Positions 42,259-52,564 are shown, counted from the first letter of the stretch. The stretch is DNA of 63,169 bases from Lachnospiraceae bacterium (GCA_029224965.1 JAQXVO010000018.1:1-63169), one strand, 5' to 3'. Program-made: numbers and translations. Notes: generated by a model from the sequence alone, not told the origin.

Positions 42259-42999
42259 TTATAGTATCCTCACCGGTTCAAAATCCAGATAGTCTCCGGA
42301 TACCAGCCGGTAGAGAATTCCGTTGTGTTCTCCGAGAATGGAATCGTGGAAACGGGCGGTCCCGTGACAGTGGGAGTAGATCACCTGGTCGGCGCCGTAC
42401 TCTTCCGCCATCTCAGTAAAGGGACTGTCCAGCTCCAGAATATTGGTCGGAGGATAATGAAGAAACATGATGAATTTCTGATAGCCGTCCGCCTTCGCCG
42501 CTTCGAAGGAAGTCCGAAGCCTCTTACATTCCCTGTTCACTAGCTTTTCTGCAGCCTTGGCCTTCTCCTGATCCCAGCCGATGACCCGGCCTCTTTTGTT
42601 CAGGTAGAAGGGTCCCTCAAAGGTAAAGCCCTTGGTTCCGACCAGGGCATAGTCCTCGTAGGAATAGTAATTGTTCTGCAGAAAATAAAGTTTCCCCTCG
42701 TACTCTTTATTTAACCTTTCGGTCTTCTTGGCATCCCAGAACATGTCATGGTTGCCGCGTAAGAGGATCTTCCGACCGGGCAGAGCACAGATATACTGCA
42801 GGTCCTCCCGGCACTGATCCAGATTCTTCCCCCAGGAATGATCGCCGGTCAGGACCAGAGTATCATTTGGTCTGACCAGGCGGTCGATCTTCTCCTTAGC
42901 CTTTCTCTCATGGTTCTTCCAGACGCCGCCAAAGATGTCCATGGTTTTATCCGGCCTTTGGAACGCGAGATGCAGATCCCCGAGCGCATAGAGCGCCAT
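42259..42999 (-). CDS. Calcineurin-like metallophosphoesterase
   Basis: A 246-residue metallophosphoesterase with all the family metal-binding blocks: GDLHLA, TGDHSWG, RGNHDMFW, FLHYPP and YSHCHG. The substrate is unknown. It lies 21 bases after ntpK and before the operon terminator, so it is probably cotranscribed with the V-ATPase. Confidence 0.9.
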   Translation of the reverse strand: MALYALGDLHLAFQRPDKTMDIFGGVWKNHERKAKEKIDRLVRPNDTLVLTGDHSWGKNLDQCREDLQYICALPGRKILLRGNHDMFWDAKKTERLNKEYEGKLYFLQNNYYSYEDYALVGTKGFTFEGPFYLNKRGRVIGWDQEKAKAAEKLVNRECKRLRTSFEAAKADGYQKFIMFLHYPPTNILELDSPFTEMAEEYGADQVIYSHCHGTARFHDSILGEHNGILYRLVSGDYLDFEPVRIL

Positions 43000-43020
43000 T
43001 AAATCCTTATCCCTCCGGGA

Positions 43021-43470
43021 TTACTTTGCAGCTGCGGACAGAAGCAGCATGCAGAATACCAGTGAGAAGAGGGCGACGGTCTCAATGACACCAATAACAA
43101 TGAAGTAGTTCGCGGTACCTTTTCCTGTAGCTCCGAGTGCATCAGAAGATGCAGCAGCAACCTTGCCCTGGAAGAATGCGGAAGCTCCGATAGCCAGTCC
43201 GCCGAAGATTCCGATACCAAAGGACAGTGCCTGATCAATGGTTCCGGCCTTCCAGGCACTTGCGATGAAGTTCATAAGAAGGAATCCGTAAATGGTCTGG
43301 GTCAGAGGTGCACCGGCAAATGCAGTCATAATGAAGGGAGCCTGCTTGCCTTCTGCATAGCACTTCTTCCATGCGCCGACGGCTGCCTGACCGGCAACAC
43401 CGGTTCCCAGAGCAGATCCAAGTGCGGATAAACCAAGAGCAGCTGCCATTCCGATATAAGCGATATTCAT
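43021..43470 (-). CDS. ntpK: V-type ATPase subunit K (rotor ring proteolipid)
   Basis: The 149-residue four-span proteolipid that forms the membrane rotor ring. It has the two-hairpin repeat (GSALGTGVAGQAAVGAW; FQGKVAAASSDALG). The carboxylate is Glu130 in VIGVIETVALF. Residues that coordinate Na+ in Enterococcus NtpK have counterparts here (Thr57-Gln58 in PLTQTIYG, Gln101 in FFQGKV), so Na+ rather than H+ coupling is likely. The ATG at 43470 has AAGGAG upstream. A two-part stem-loop precedes the gene. Confidence 0.95.
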   Translation of the reverse strand: MNIAYIGMAAALGLSALGSALGTGVAGQAAVGAWKKCYAEGKQAPFIMTAFAGAPLTQTIYGFLLMNFIASAWKAGTIDQALSFGIGIFGGLAIGASAFFQGKVAAASSDALGATGKGTANYFIVIGVIETVALFSLVFCMLLLSAAAK

Positions 43471-43496
43471 AGTTCTTCTCCTTTTCAAATTCTACT

Positions 43497-43539
43497 GGCC
43501 TGGCTCCTGCCGGCCCATTGCCGGCTTTCATTCCAGGCC
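43497..43539 (-). other. Intercistronic stem-loop before ntpK
   Basis: Outer arms GGCCTGG/CCAGGCC and an inner GCCGGC/GCCGGC stem lie in the 203-bp gap between ntpI and ntpK. There is no U-run. Such structures can protect a processed mRNA 5' end, which would suit the K subunit, needed in many copies. This is inference. Confidence 0.5.
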
Positions 43540-43673
43540 GCCTGCTAGTAACTAGCTTCTTTCACTACTTTAAAACTTACCTTTATGCCTGCTTTAATAC
43601 TTACTGCTTTTCTGTAATTTGTCTTCGCCAGCTTCTCATTCAGTCTTTAAAGCTTATCAGCTTTCTGTCATCC

Positions 43674-45584
43674 TCAGTCCCTCAGCTGGTCCTGTTTCCG
43701 GAAGGGATCATAGGCAATACCCGTCCATTCCAGTCCGACCTGTCCGGAGAACTCCAGGACATTCAGACGAATGCCATGGACGATGACGGAGAGGAAGCAC
43801 ATAACAATATTGATGGCATGTCCGATAATAACTACCACGATTGCCACAATAATCAGAGGTCCGTGAGCCAGGCCGGCTGCCATATTGTTAAAGCTCTGGG
43901 CAATTGCCAGGCCAGCCATACCTACAGCGAAGAGCCGGATGTAGGACATGACATTGCCGAAGCAGCTGATCGTATTTAAGAAGGATGTAAAGGCTCCGCC
44001 CAGGCCCGCTTTCAGACCCTCCGCAAAGCTTGCATCCGGGCTCATTCCGCTGAAGAGAACGACCAGGATAAATCCGATCAGGACACCGATTCCGATGGGT
44101 CCCAGGGTCAGCTTTTCTCCCAGAACCAGATACAGGGACAGGAGGTACATGCTGACGATAGTGATCATCCAGCCGATATCCGAGACAAAGCTTAAGTCCT
44201 TCTCTCCGATCTTCTTCTTTACCGCGATCAGGCTTCCGATTTCCATCTGAATGGCACCGATCGTGAAGGAGAACTTCATAATGTTATTCTGCTGGGCTGC
44301 CGCCGTGACGCCGAAGTATTCCGGATAGTTGGCAAAGCCCGGAAGAACCAGAGCCTTTAAGAAAGGTACCTTCATGGCCGACTCCATACCGAACCAGGTT
44401 CCGGTGATGGCGCCCCATACAATGGTCGTAATTGACAGAACCAGAAGAAGGTAGATCGGCGTTGTCATCTTCTTTTTCTTTGCCGCAAGTCCAATGGTAA
44501 AGAGGAGAATCAGGAGGCCATAGCCGCCGTCTCCGATGATCATTGCGAAGAATAAAGCAAAGAACAAGAGGAACCAGAGGGAGATATCCGTCTCCCGGTA
44601 GCCGGGCAGGATTCCAAGGATCTTATAGATCGGAGAAATCAGCCTTGTCACCTTGTTATAGCGAAGCTTGGTCGGGATGGCTTCATCATCCTTTGCGACA
44701 TCATCGATGGCGTAGGCCCAGGACTCTTCCTTTGCCTTGGCCCTGAACTGATCCAGATCCGCTTCCGGTATGTATCCCGAAATCCAGACCAACTTCTCGT
44801 CGCTTGCCGCTGTCCGCTCCGCTGCCGAATCATCCTCAGCATTCTGGGCCCGGATCATTTCCTTATGGATGGCATCCTCGTAGAGGGCTGCCTTCCGAAG
44901 AATGGTCTCGCAGTCCGCAATCTTCTTTCTGTCTTCCTCGAGCTCTTCCTTGAGTCCCGAAAGTCCCTTGGCCGGAAGAACGAATTCATTGGCTGCCATG
45001 CCCTGGGGCAGGCTTCCGATCGTTGCGATCGTTACAGCCTTTTCAACCGAGGCCAGCCGGATGGCTGTGATCTTCTCGTCCTTCTGGATGGCATCCCAGA
45101 TTGGACCGTCGACCCGGTAGAAATGTAGATCGTATCCGAGTTTTGTCAGCTCTCTCACCTGGTCCGGATCGAAATTGCCCCAGGGAGCCAGCTTCTCAGC
45201 TTCCGCTGTTGCAGCCTGCATATCCTCGGTCAGAGAACGCTTGTCCTCAATGGCCTTTGCGGCACTTTCGAGGAGATTCTCCAGTTCTTCGCCTTCCAGA
45301 ACCGGTGCGGAATCTGCCCCTGTCTGCGCAGCAGATGCTGCTGTTCCAGAAGCATTTCCGCCGACTCCGCTCTCTGCCTTCTTCGCATTTTTCTCCTTCT
45401 TCGGTGCATATTCCTGAAGCTCGGAGGAAAGCTTGGCCAGATCCTGGAAACGCTTGGCTGCGGCTGCCGATGCCTGTTTCTTTTCCGCGATGTGGAGGAG
45501 ACCCAGGTCTTTCAATCCTTTTAACAGCTCTCTTTTACGGGAGACTGTGGTCACGACATGGACCATTTTCATTGTTTCGATCAT
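43674..45584 (-). CDS. ntpI: V-type ATPase subunit I (stator/a-subunit)
   Basis: The 636-residue membrane subunit carrying the ion half-channels. The N-terminal ~310 residues form the cytoplasmic stalk-binding arm, including an Ala/Lys-rich insertion (~61-95); the C-terminal half has about eight spans. Arg550 in MSYIRLFAVGMAG and Arg606 in VHGIRLNVLEF fit the conserved channel arginines. It overlaps ntpD by four bases (ATGA). Confidence 0.95.
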   Translation of the reverse strand: MIETMKMVHVVTTVSRKRELLKGLKDLGLLHIAEKKQASAAAAKRFQDLAKLSSELQEYAPKKEKNAKKAESGVGGNASGTAASAAQTGADSAPVLEGEELENLLESAAKAIEDKRSLTEDMQAATAEAEKLAPWGNFDPDQVRELTKLGYDLHFYRVDGPIWDAIQKDEKITAIRLASVEKAVTIATIGSLPQGMAANEFVLPAKGLSGLKEELEEDRKKIADCETILRKAALYEDAIHKEMIRAQNAEDDSAAERTAASDEKLVWISGYIPEADLDQFRAKAKEESWAYAIDDVAKDDEAIPTKLRYNKVTRLISPIYKILGILPGYRETDISLWFLLFFALFFAMIIGDGGYGLLILLFTIGLAAKKKKMTTPIYLLLVLSITTIVWGAITGTWFGMESAMKVPFLKALVLPGFANYPEYFGVTAAAQQNNIMKFSFTIGAIQMEIGSLIAVKKKIGEKDLSFVSDIGWMITIVSMYLLSLYLVLGEKLTLGPIGIGVLIGFILVVLFSGMSPDASFAEGLKAGLGGAFTSFLNTISCFGNVMSYIRLFAVGMAGLAIAQSFNNMAAGLAHGPLIIVAIVVVIIGHAINIVMCFLSVIVHGIRLNVLEFSGQVGLEWTGIAYDPFRKQDQLRD

Positions 45585-46195
45585 CGTCCTGCCTCCACCA
45601 GTTTCTTCTTTGATATCTTGCCCCGGACAACTGCCGCTGTCTGCTGATCGCCGAGATAGACTCCGATAATCCGGATATTCTCCTTGGCTTCCGGTATCTT
45701 GACCTTTTCAAAGAGGTTGACTCTCTGAGACGTGGTGCGGAGTTCCTTACCTAAGAGCTCCACCTGCTTCTCCAGAGTCGATACCAGAGCATCCAGACGT
45801 GCAATCTCCCTAAGCTTTATGACTGCAGTGTCCACCCACAAAGGATAGTCGGCAACATTATAGGAAATGTCCTTGAAGGTCAGTTCCTGAAAGGCCGGAA
45901 CCTTGACTCCGGCGATATTCTCGGTCGTGACCAGGACCTGATCCGGCTGAACCAGATCATCCAGTTTCTTATCCTCCGGGAAAATCTGGTTCTCTGCGAA
46001 GACTGCGATCCAGTCATCGAGATTTCCAACCATGGCTTCCCGTTCGGCTTCCTTTGCCTTCAGTTCTGCGTTGACCTGCATGATGACCGACTGCAGCTGC
46101 TGTTTCTTTAACTGCAGGGTCGGCAGGTAGCGCTGGTACTGCTTCAGGTGATCTTTCTGCACTTTCTGTTCATTTTTCGTGAGTTTGACCGCCAT
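45581..46195 (-). CDS. ntpD: V-type ATPase subunit D (central stalk)
   Basis: The 204-residue coiled-coil shaft of the rotor. It is almost all helical and charged, starting AVKLTKNEQKVQKDHLKQYQ and ending with the conserved RVNLFEKVKIPEAKENIRII. It lies 19 bases after ntpB. Confidence 0.95.
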   Translation of the reverse strand: MAVKLTKNEQKVQKDHLKQYQRYLPTLQLKKQQLQSVIMQVNAELKAKEAEREAMVGNLDDWIAVFAENQIFPEDKKLDDLVQPDQVLVTTENIAGVKVPAFQELTFKDISYNVADYPLWVDTAVIKLREIARLDALVSTLEKQVELLGKELRTTSQRVNLFEKVKIPEAKENIRIIGVYLGDQQTAAVVRGKISKKKLVEAGR

Positions 46196-46214
46196 AAGCT
46201 GCTCCTTTATCTAC

Positions 46215-47504
46215 TTAACTCGCCTTCTTCGGCCATCTCTCCTGAATAAGGCTGGTCTTAAGACCCGTCTCATTGGGCTCGAAACACTCTGCCAGGATTT
46301 CCCAGCCTAAGTCCAGAGCCTCTTCCAGAGGGATATTTACGCTTAAGTTCATCAGCTTGTCTTCGAAGAGCTTTCCGTATTTCAGGAGCTTGTCGTCCCA
46401 GTCACTCATGGCAAAACCCATGGACTTCTTCTCCAGACTTTCCTTGTACTGGGCATAGAGCTTGATCATGGCATCCATCAGAGCCCGGTGGTCATCACGT
46501 GTGTCACCGTTGACGTTCTGCTTCAGACGGGACAGAGAACCGAAAGGCTCGATTCGGCCGTTCTTCAGATAGAACTGACCCTCGGTAATGTAACCCGTGT
46601 TATCGGGAACCGGATGGGTGACATCATCGCCCGGCATTGTGGTAACACCGAGAATGGTGATGGAACCTGCGCCTTCGATATCCACGGCCTTCTCATAACG
46701 GGAAGCCAGCATGGAATAGAGATCGCCCGGGTAGCCTCGGTTGGAAGGTACCTGCTCCATGGTGATGGCCAGCTCCTTTTCTGCATCGCAGAAGGAAGTC
46801 ATATCGGTCAGAAGAACCAGAACTTTCTTTCCTTCCAGGGCGAACTGCTCGGCAACGGCCAGAGACATGTCCGGAACCAGGGTGGACTCAACGGTCGGGT
46901 CAGCGGCCGTATGGATAAACATGACCGTATGGCTCATGGCGCCGCCCTTTTCCAGGGTGTCACGGAAAGCCAGATAGTCATCGTATTTCAGTCCCATACC
47001 GCCAAGAACGATGACATCGACCTCGGCCTGGAGAGCGATCCGGGCCAGGAGCTGGTTATAGGGCTCGCCGGACACGGAGAAGATGGGAAGCTTCTGACTC
47101 TCGACTAAGGTATTGAACATATCGATCATGGGGATACCGGTACGGATCATGTGTTTCGGAATGATACGCTTGGCCGGGTTAAAGGAAGGCCCGCCGATAT
47201 CGATCATGTTCTCCTTCAGAGCCGGACCGTTGTCACGCGGTACTCCGGCACCGTTGAAGATACGTCCCAGAAGGTGCTCCGAGAAGGAGACCTGCATGGG
47301 CCGGCCCAGGAAACGGACCGGATCATTGGTGCTGACGCCCTGGGCGCCTGCGAAAACCTGGAGCGAAACCAGATCTCCGTCCAGTTTGATAACATTGGCG
47401 TAGCTGTCTCCGACCAGGGCCAGGTCGCCGTTTCGAATGCCCTCTGCCCGAACCGTTACGACGTTTCCGACAATGGATTCGATTTTCGTATAAACTTTCT
47501 GCAT
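46215..47504 (-). CDS. ntpB: V-type ATPase subunit B (non-catalytic)
   Basis: The 429-residue regulatory head subunit. Typical parts are [39 protein letters not shown] and the ATP-interface [14 protein letters not shown]. As expected for subunit B it has no complete Walker A. It starts eight bases after the ntpA stop. Confidence 0.96.
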   Translation of the reverse strand: MQKVYTKIESIVGNVVTVRAEGIRNGDLALVGDSYANVIKLDGDLVSLQVFAGAQGVSTNDPVRFLGRPMQVSFSEHLLGRIFNGAGVPRDNGPALKENMIDIGGPSFNPAKRIIPKHMIRTGIPMIDMFNTLVESQKLPIFSVSGEPYNQLLARIALQAEVDVIVLGGMGLKYDDYLAFRDTLEKGGAMSHTVMFIHTAADPTVESTLVPDMSLAVAEQFALEGKKVLVLLTDMTSFCDAEKELAITMEQVPSNRGYPGDLYSMLASRYEKAVDIEGAGSITILGVTTMPGDDVTHPVPDNTGYITEGQFYLKNGRIEPFGSLSRLKQNVNGDTRDDHRALMDAMIKLYAQYKESLEKKSMGFAMSDWDDKLLKYGKLFEDKLMNLSVNIPLEEALDLGWEILAECFEPNETGLKTSLIQERWPKKAS

Positions 47505-47512
47505 AATCCCTC

Positions 47513-49246
47513 CTATGCCGCTTTCACCTTAGACTGATAGAGATCTGCGATTCTCTGCCTCTGCGTCTCGAATTCCGGCGCATCGAAAGTGATTCCATGC
47601 CAGTCCAGGAATTCCTGACGAATCGCATTGAAGAAGGAACGGATCGCATTCTTATCTTCCAGATCATATTCTGCCATCAGAATGTCATAGAGAAGGGCGA
47701 ATTCAATCTTCTGCCGCTCCGGCTCATCCGATGCATCGACCGGATCGAAAGAGTTCTGCTGAAGGTAGACCGCATCCAGAAGTTCTCCCTTCTGATAGGT
47801 GATATAGTCCTCGGCAGTCGTTCCCTCTTCGCCGACGACCTTCATCATCTGGGAAACTTCGATGCTTCTCCGTAAGACGGCTCTGGCTCTCTCGACCTTA
47901 TCCATATCGATGATGCCGGTGTACTTGGACCAGGACTCGGTCGGGTCGATGGCCGGATACTTACGGGCATCGGACCGCTCTCTGGAAAGTCCGTGGAAGG
48001 CACCGACAACCTTGAGGGTTGCCTGGGTCACAGGCTCTTCGAAGTTACCGCCAGCCGGGGAAACCGTACCACCGATGGTAACGGAACCGATGGAACCGTC
48101 CTTCAGGCGAACCTTTCCGGCTCTCTCATAGAAGGCAGCGATGGTGGACTCGAGGTAGGCCGGGAAGGCTTCCTCGCCCGGGATCTCCTCCAGACGTCCG
48201 CTCATCTCACGCATGGCCTGGGCCCAGCGGCTGGTCGAATCAGCAAGAAGGAGAACATTCAGTCCCATCTGCCGGTAATACTCTGCAATGGTCACGGCCG
48301 TGTAGCAGGAAGCCTCACGGGCGGCAACCGGCATGGACGAGGTGTTGCAGATGATGATGGTCCGTTCCATCAGGGACCGTCCGGTTCTGGGATCCTCCAG
48401 TTCCGGGAATTCTTTCAGGATTTCTACAACCTCACCGGCACGCTCTCCGCAGGCTGCAATAACAACGATATCAGCTTCTCCGTTCTTGGCCTCCATGTGC
48501 TGGAGAACGGTCTTACCTGCACCGAAAGGTCCGGGTACACAGAAGGTTCCGCCCTTGGCAACCGGAAGGAAGGTATCAATACAGCGAAGCTTCATGATCA
48601 GAGGCTCATCCGGGCGAAGCCGCTCTTCATAGCAGCGGATGGGCTGCTTAATGGGCTGGGAGATGACCATGGACAGGTCCTTTGTCTCGCCCTTACTGTT
48701 TTCAATGACTGCAATCGTGGACCGCACATTGTAGCTCCCCGCAGGCTGGATGGACTTTACGGTCCAGTCGCTGCCCTTTAAGGTGAAGGGAACCATGATG
48801 TGGTGGGTAAAAAGTCCTTCCGGTACGGTACCGATGGTATCTCCGGCCACGACACTGTCTCCGGCCTTGACGGTCGGAGTGAAGTCCCAGTCCTTGTTGG
48901 GAATGGCGTCGAGATAGACACCCCGCTCCAGGAAGAAGCCGCACTTCTCGGCCAGCTGGGGCAGAGGATTCTGCAGTCCGTCATAAATCTGGGTCAGAAG
49001 CCCCGGTCCCAGATCAACACTCATCAGCTCACCGGTGAACTCGACCGGATCGCCAACCTTGATGCCGTTTGACATCTCATAAATCTGCATGCTGGCAACG
49101 CCCTTGGTAATACGGATGACCTCGCCCTTCAGACGCTTGTCGTCAACGAGAATGTAGCCCACCTCGTTCTTACGGACAGGTCCGTCGAAGCTGACGTTCG
49201 CCATATTTCCATTGATGCCAGTAACATGTCCTGTAACAATTTCCAT
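47513..49246 (-). CDS. ntpA: V-type ATPase subunit A (catalytic)
   Basis: The 577-residue catalytic head subunit. The P-loop is [12 protein letters not shown], and [31 protein letters not shown] is the subunit A signature region in sum. An internal bulge domain (about 110-190) is present as in other A subunits. A 169-bp gap with a duplicated ribosome binding site precedes it. Confidence 0.97.
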   Translation of the reverse strand: MEIVTGHVTGINGNMANVSFDGPVRKNEVGYILVDDKRLKGEVIRITKGVASMQIYEMSNGIKVGDPVEFTGELMSVDLGPGLLTQIYDGLQNPLPQLAEKCGFFLERGVYLDAIPNKDWDFTPTVKAGDSVVAGDTIGTVPEGLFTHHIMVPFTLKGSDWTVKSIQPAGSYNVRSTIAVIENSKGETKDLSMVISQPIKQPIRCYEERLRPDEPLIMKLRCIDTFLPVAKGGTFCVPGPFGAGKTVLQHMEAKNGEADIVVIAACGERAGEVVEILKEFPELEDPRTGRSLMERTIIICNTSSMPVAAREASCYTAVTIAEYYRQMGLNVLLLADSTSRWAQAMREMSGRLEEIPGEEAFPAYLESTIAAFYERAGKVRLKDGSIGSVTIGGTVSPAGGNFEEPVTQATLKVVGAFHGLSRERSDARKYPAIDPTESWSKYTGIIDMDKVERARAVLRRSIEVSQMMKVVGEEGTTAEDYITYQKGELLDAVYLQQNSFDPVDASDEPERQKIEFALLYDILMAEYDLEDKNAIRSFFNAIRQEFLDWHGITFDAPEFETQRQRIADLYQSKVKAA

Positions 49247-49275
49247 ATACGTCTCCTGCTATATATGTCTCCTGT
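49247..49275 (-). repeat. Duplicated ribosome-binding segment before ntpA
   Basis: CAGGAGACRTATA occurs twice in tandem (49246-49258 and 49262-49274), each copy carrying a GGAG site; the nearer one serves the ntpA ATG. It looks like a small tandem duplication that could raise ribosome loading. Confidence 0.5.
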
Positions 49276-49415
49276 AATTTTCATGGATTACGGAATTGCG
49301 ATTTTGTATCTGCCTGAATCCTGATCACGATTTACGATCTGTATTTCGAGAGGGATATCAGTTTCTTCGATTTCCGGTCTAAATTTAGACCATGCTGTCG
49401 AAGATCTGCTTCCAA

Positions 49416-49940
49416 TCAGGCAATTCCATAGACCCGCTTCCGAACGACTGCCATGAGTCTTCGGAATTCTTTTTTGCCCTTGTCGTGGACGAAGCACTGC
49501 TGCCTTTCCAGAAGCTTTAATTTGATGGCATAACCGAAGAGAACCCAGTCATCGAACATATGGAGGCCGACCAGTTCGTCGAGCGTCTTAAATTCGAAGT
49601 CCAGCATCTCCTTCTCCGCTTCCAGGGGATTCTTGGCATGCATGAGATTTCCGACGAAGGAAACCACCGCTGCATCCCTGGCTGTCGGAGGGGTCGCTGT
49701 CTGTCTCAGATTCACTGCTCTCTGGTAATTCAGCTCCTCCATAATTCTGCCATAGCTCTCCTGCCACTTCTTTAGAAGCGGCGTATCATCGGAATCCAGT
49801 GTCATTGTAGAAAGCTTATCGTAAGTCTTCTTCGATACCGAATCCTGACACATGGAGAGGAAATCCTCGTAGGTAATCGGCAGTTCTCCATCGCTTCGAA
49901 GCTCGGGCAGGCTCGCAACCAGATAATAATACGAAGCCAT
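49416..49940 (-). CDS. DUF2764 family V-ATPase-associated protein
   Basis: A 174-residue helical protein starting ASYYYLVASLPELRSD, the pattern of DUF2764 proteins encoded between subunits E and A in the V-ATPase operons of chlamydiae, spirochaetes and Bacteroidetes. It probably fills the place of subunit C (the collar) in this simplified enzyme. Only 14 bases separate it from ntpE. Confidence 0.85.
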   Translation of the reverse strand: MASYYYLVASLPELRSDGELPITYEDFLSMCQDSVSKKTYDKLSTMTLDSDDTPLLKKWQESYGRIMEELNYQRAVNLRQTATPPTARDAAVVSFVGNLMHAKNPLEAEKEMLDFEFKTLDELVGLHMFDDWVLFGYAIKLKLLERQQCFVHDKGKKEFRRLMAVVRKRVYGIA

Positions 49941-49954
49941 GCTTCACCTCCTCG

Positions 49955-50515
49955 TCAGATTTCCAGATTCCGGAAATAGGGCATCATCATCTCGGCGATC
50001 TCTTCATCCGTACAGTCAAAGTAGCCGGATCCGTCCTTACTTGCCAGACGGAAACCTGCCTTGACTCCCTTGGTCGGGCAGATGGTAAGACCCTTTTGGA
50101 TCTCATCTGCAAGCTCATTCTTTAAGCCTTCCGAAACCTCCGAAACCTCAGCCTGGTAAGCTGCCGGATCCTCTCCCTGGAGGGCTGCCCGGATCAGCTT
50201 GCCGAGTGCCTGGTCCGACAGTTCCTTCTGGATATCCCGCTTTAAAAGCTTCTCATACTCTTTCTCCACCTCGGTACGGAAGGCAAGAACCGCGTCTCTC
50301 TTGGCCTGATCGGCGGAAACCCTGGCGCTCTCCTTCAGCACAGCGATTTCCTTCTCCGCAGTCTCCTTCTCGGCTTCAGCTTCTGCCTTGGCCTTTGAAA
50401 CGATCTCGTCCGCTTTCTTCTTCGCATTCGCGAGGATCGTTTCCGCCTCCGCATTGGCAGCGTCAACTCCTTCTTTCCGGATCGACGTCACCAGGTCCTG
50501 GATTTGTACTTCCAT
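49955..50515 (-). CDS. ntpE: V-type ATPase subunit E (peripheral stalk)
   Basis: A 186-residue peripheral stalk subunit with a long charged coiled-coil (~10-75, KADEIVSKAKAEAEAEKE) and a globular C-terminus containing the FRTEVEKEYEKLL segment. It is the first gene of the operon; GGAGGG precedes the ATG. Confidence 0.9.
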   Translation of the reverse strand: MEVQIQDLVTSIRKEGVDAANAEAETILANAKKKADEIVSKAKAEAEAEKETAEKEIAVLKESARVSADQAKRDAVLAFRTEVEKEYEKLLKRDIQKELSDQALGKLIRAALQGEDPAAYQAEVSEVSEGLKNELADEIQKGLTICPTKGVKAGFRLASKDGSGYFDCTDEEIAEMMMPYFRNLEI

Positions 50516-50716
50516 AAATCCCTCCTAGCATATACAAAGTCCTTCGTGCTGCAATGAAACTAAGATTTAGTCAAACCCTTCCCCTTTCAATATCTACAGA
50601 TAGCCCTGTCTATAGAATTCCATAGGAACAGAGTTTCCATATTTACCGAGGAAAGAGGTTCTCCCTGATACAGTTCGTGAAGCGCACCGGACAAGTGTCC
50701 ACGCGCTATCGGTTTC

Positions 50717-50745
50717 ATTATAATTGACTATAAATGGCCTGTAAA
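50717..50745 (-). promoter_or_regulatory. Promoter of the V-ATPase operon
   Basis: On the minus strand: TTTACA (50740-50745), 17-bp spacer and consensus TATAAT (50717-50722). It leaves a leader of about 195 nt. A short inverted repeat (GGACA-AG-TGTCC, 50689-50700) lies just downstream of the predicted start and may be an operator. The rest of 50516-50716 holds no gene. Confidence 0.75.
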
Positions 50746-50826
50746 GGTTAAGAATTTTGTAACATATGTCGATTTTTTTCTTCAAAAACTGGCCTGTCCT
50801 TCCATCCCTATATCATTCTCGAAGCG

Positions 50827-50866
50827 AAAAAAAGGTACAGGAACCATTGTTTCATTCCTATACCTT
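50827..50866 (-). terminator. Terminator of metY
   Basis: Stem AAGGTA-AGGAA with TTCCT-TACCTT (single bulge each side), followed on the minus strand by a run of T. It lies 30 bases after the metY stop. Confidence 0.85.
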
Positions 50867-50895
50867 CTTTCGTAACTAGTATGTTATTTTCATTT

Positions 50896-52179
50896 TCAAA
50901 TCTGATCCAGAGCCTGGGCGATATCTGCCACAAGATCGTCTCCATCCTCCAGTCCGCAGGAAACACGGATCAGGCCTGCCGGAATGCCGGCTTCCTTAAG
51001 CTGTTCCTCGGTCAGCTGACGGTGAGTGGAGGTTGCCGGATTGAGGCAGCAGCTTCTGGCATCGGCGACATGGGTCTCGATGGCGATGAGCTTCAGACTC
51101 TTCATAAACTTGGATGCTGCTTCTCTGCCGCCGTCCAGTTCGAAGGAAACAACGCCGCAGGAGCCGTTGGGCAGATACTTCTCTGCCAGCTTGTGATATG
51201 GATCGCTGGGCAGACCGCAGTAATTTACATGAAGAACCTTGGGATGCTTCTCCAGGAATTCTGCAACCTTCTGGCCGTTCTCACAGTGACGGGCCATGCG
51301 GACATGAAGGCTTTCCAGGCCCAGATTCAGATAGAAGGCATTCTGGGGAGACTGGATGGAACCGAAGTCACGCATGAGCTGAGAGGTACACTTGGTGATG
51401 AAAGCGCCTTCATTGCCGAATTTCTCGGCATAGATGATACCATGATAGGATTCGTCGGGTGTACAGAGTCCCGGGAATTTATCGGCATGAGCCATCCAGT
51501 CGAATTTTCCGGAATCAACAATAGCGCCGCCGACAGCTGTACCGTGGCCGTCCATGTACTTGGTCGTGGAATGGGTGACGATATCAGCGCCCCATTCGAA
51601 GGGTCTGCAGTTAACCGGTGTGGCAAAGGTATTATCGACGATCAGGGGAACACCGTGGGCATGAGCTGCCTTGGCAAATTTCTCGATGTCAAAGACAGTC
51701 AAGGCTGGATTGGCAATGGTCTCGCCGAAGACACACTTGGTGTTGGGGCGAAAGGCGGCATTGAGTTCCTCTTCGCTGCAGTCCGGCTCAACGAAGGTGA
51801 CGTCGATGCCCATCTTCTTCATGGTGACGGCGATCAGGTTGAAGGTTCCGCCGTAGATGCTGGCGGAGGATACGATATGGTCTCCATTATTGGCCACATT
51901 GAACATGGCGAAGAAGTTGGCGGCCTGGCCGGATGATGTCAGCATGGCTGCGGTTCCGCCTTCGAGTTCAGCTATCTTGGCAGCGACATAGTCATTGGTC
52001 GGATTCTGAAGGCGGGTATAGAAGTATCCGCTGGCTTCGAGGTCGAAGAGCTTGCCCATATCCTCGCTGGTATCGTACTTAAAGGTTGTGGACTGAATGA
52101 TGGGGACTTCTCTGGGTTCTCCGTTTCCGGGATGATAGCCTCCCTGGACACATGTGGTGTCGATTTTTCTTTTTTCCAT
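50896..52179 (-). CDS. metY: O-acetylhomoserine sulfhydrylase
   Basis: A 427-residue PLP enzyme of the Cys/Met metabolism family that makes homocysteine from O-acetylhomoserine and sulfide. The start DTTCVQGGYHPGNGEPREVPI and the PLP-lysine motif VTHSTTKYMDGHGT are typical for MetY. The length separates it from shorter cystathionine lyases/synthases. It lies downstream of an amino acid ABC importer in the same direction, separated by that operon's terminator. Confidence 0.93.
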   Translation of the reverse strand: MEKRKIDTTCVQGGYHPGNGEPREVPIIQSTTFKYDTSEDMGKLFDLEASGYFYTRLQNPTNDYVAAKIAELEGGTAAMLTSSGQAANFFAMFNVANNGDHIVSSASIYGGTFNLIAVTMKKMGIDVTFVEPDCSEEELNAAFRPNTKCVFGETIANPALTVFDIEKFAKAAHAHGVPLIVDNTFATPVNCRPFEWGADIVTHSTTKYMDGHGTAVGGAIVDSGKFDWMAHADKFPGLCTPDESYHGIIYAEKFGNEGAFITKCTSQLMRDFGSIQSPQNAFYLNLGLESLHVRMARHCENGQKVAEFLEKHPKVLHVNYCGLPSDPYHKLAEKYLPNGSCGVVSFELDGGREAASKFMKSLKLIAIETHVADARSCCLNPATSTHRQLTEEQLKEAGIPAGLIRVSCGLEDGDDLVADIAQALDQI

Positions 52180-52564
52180 TTTCTTTTTTCCTTTCCTGAC
52201 AGTGCTAACCGAATATTCCCTGACTTTCCAATGGTAAATGCTCCCTTGGTTTATGTTTCATAAATTATATCACATTTCCTAGAAATCCAGCGGGATTTAC
52301 GTCAGATTCCGGGATGGATTTCAGGCCAGGTTCCATCGGAGTTTCCATCAGGGGCTCAGCCTTTCAGATGCTTTTTGAAGAACTCGCTCTCCTCATCATT
52401 CAGCTTTCTGCCCTCTTCGCATTTGCTCTTGTTCTTGTTCAGTCATTGCTGCCCCCTTTTCCTGTTTCCAGGTATCTGATTTTCGATCTTAATTCCTTTT
52501 TATCATAGCTTTTGGGCTTGCCTTTTACATCAGGAATTTTTCACTGCTACAGATTTTCAAACAC
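52180..52564. other. Intergenic region upstream of metY
   Basis: An extended -10 promoter (TGATATAAT, minus strand, 52264-52272) is likely to drive metY; no good -35 is seen. No SAM, T-box or other known riboswitch was recognised. A short minus-strand open frame reading LNDEESEFFKKHLKG near 52360-52420 lacks a start and may be a gene remnant. Confidence 0.5.

Noticed and set aside
52180-52564. SAM or T-box riboswitch upstream of metY
   Set aside because: No conserved core element of either class could be found on the minus strand.
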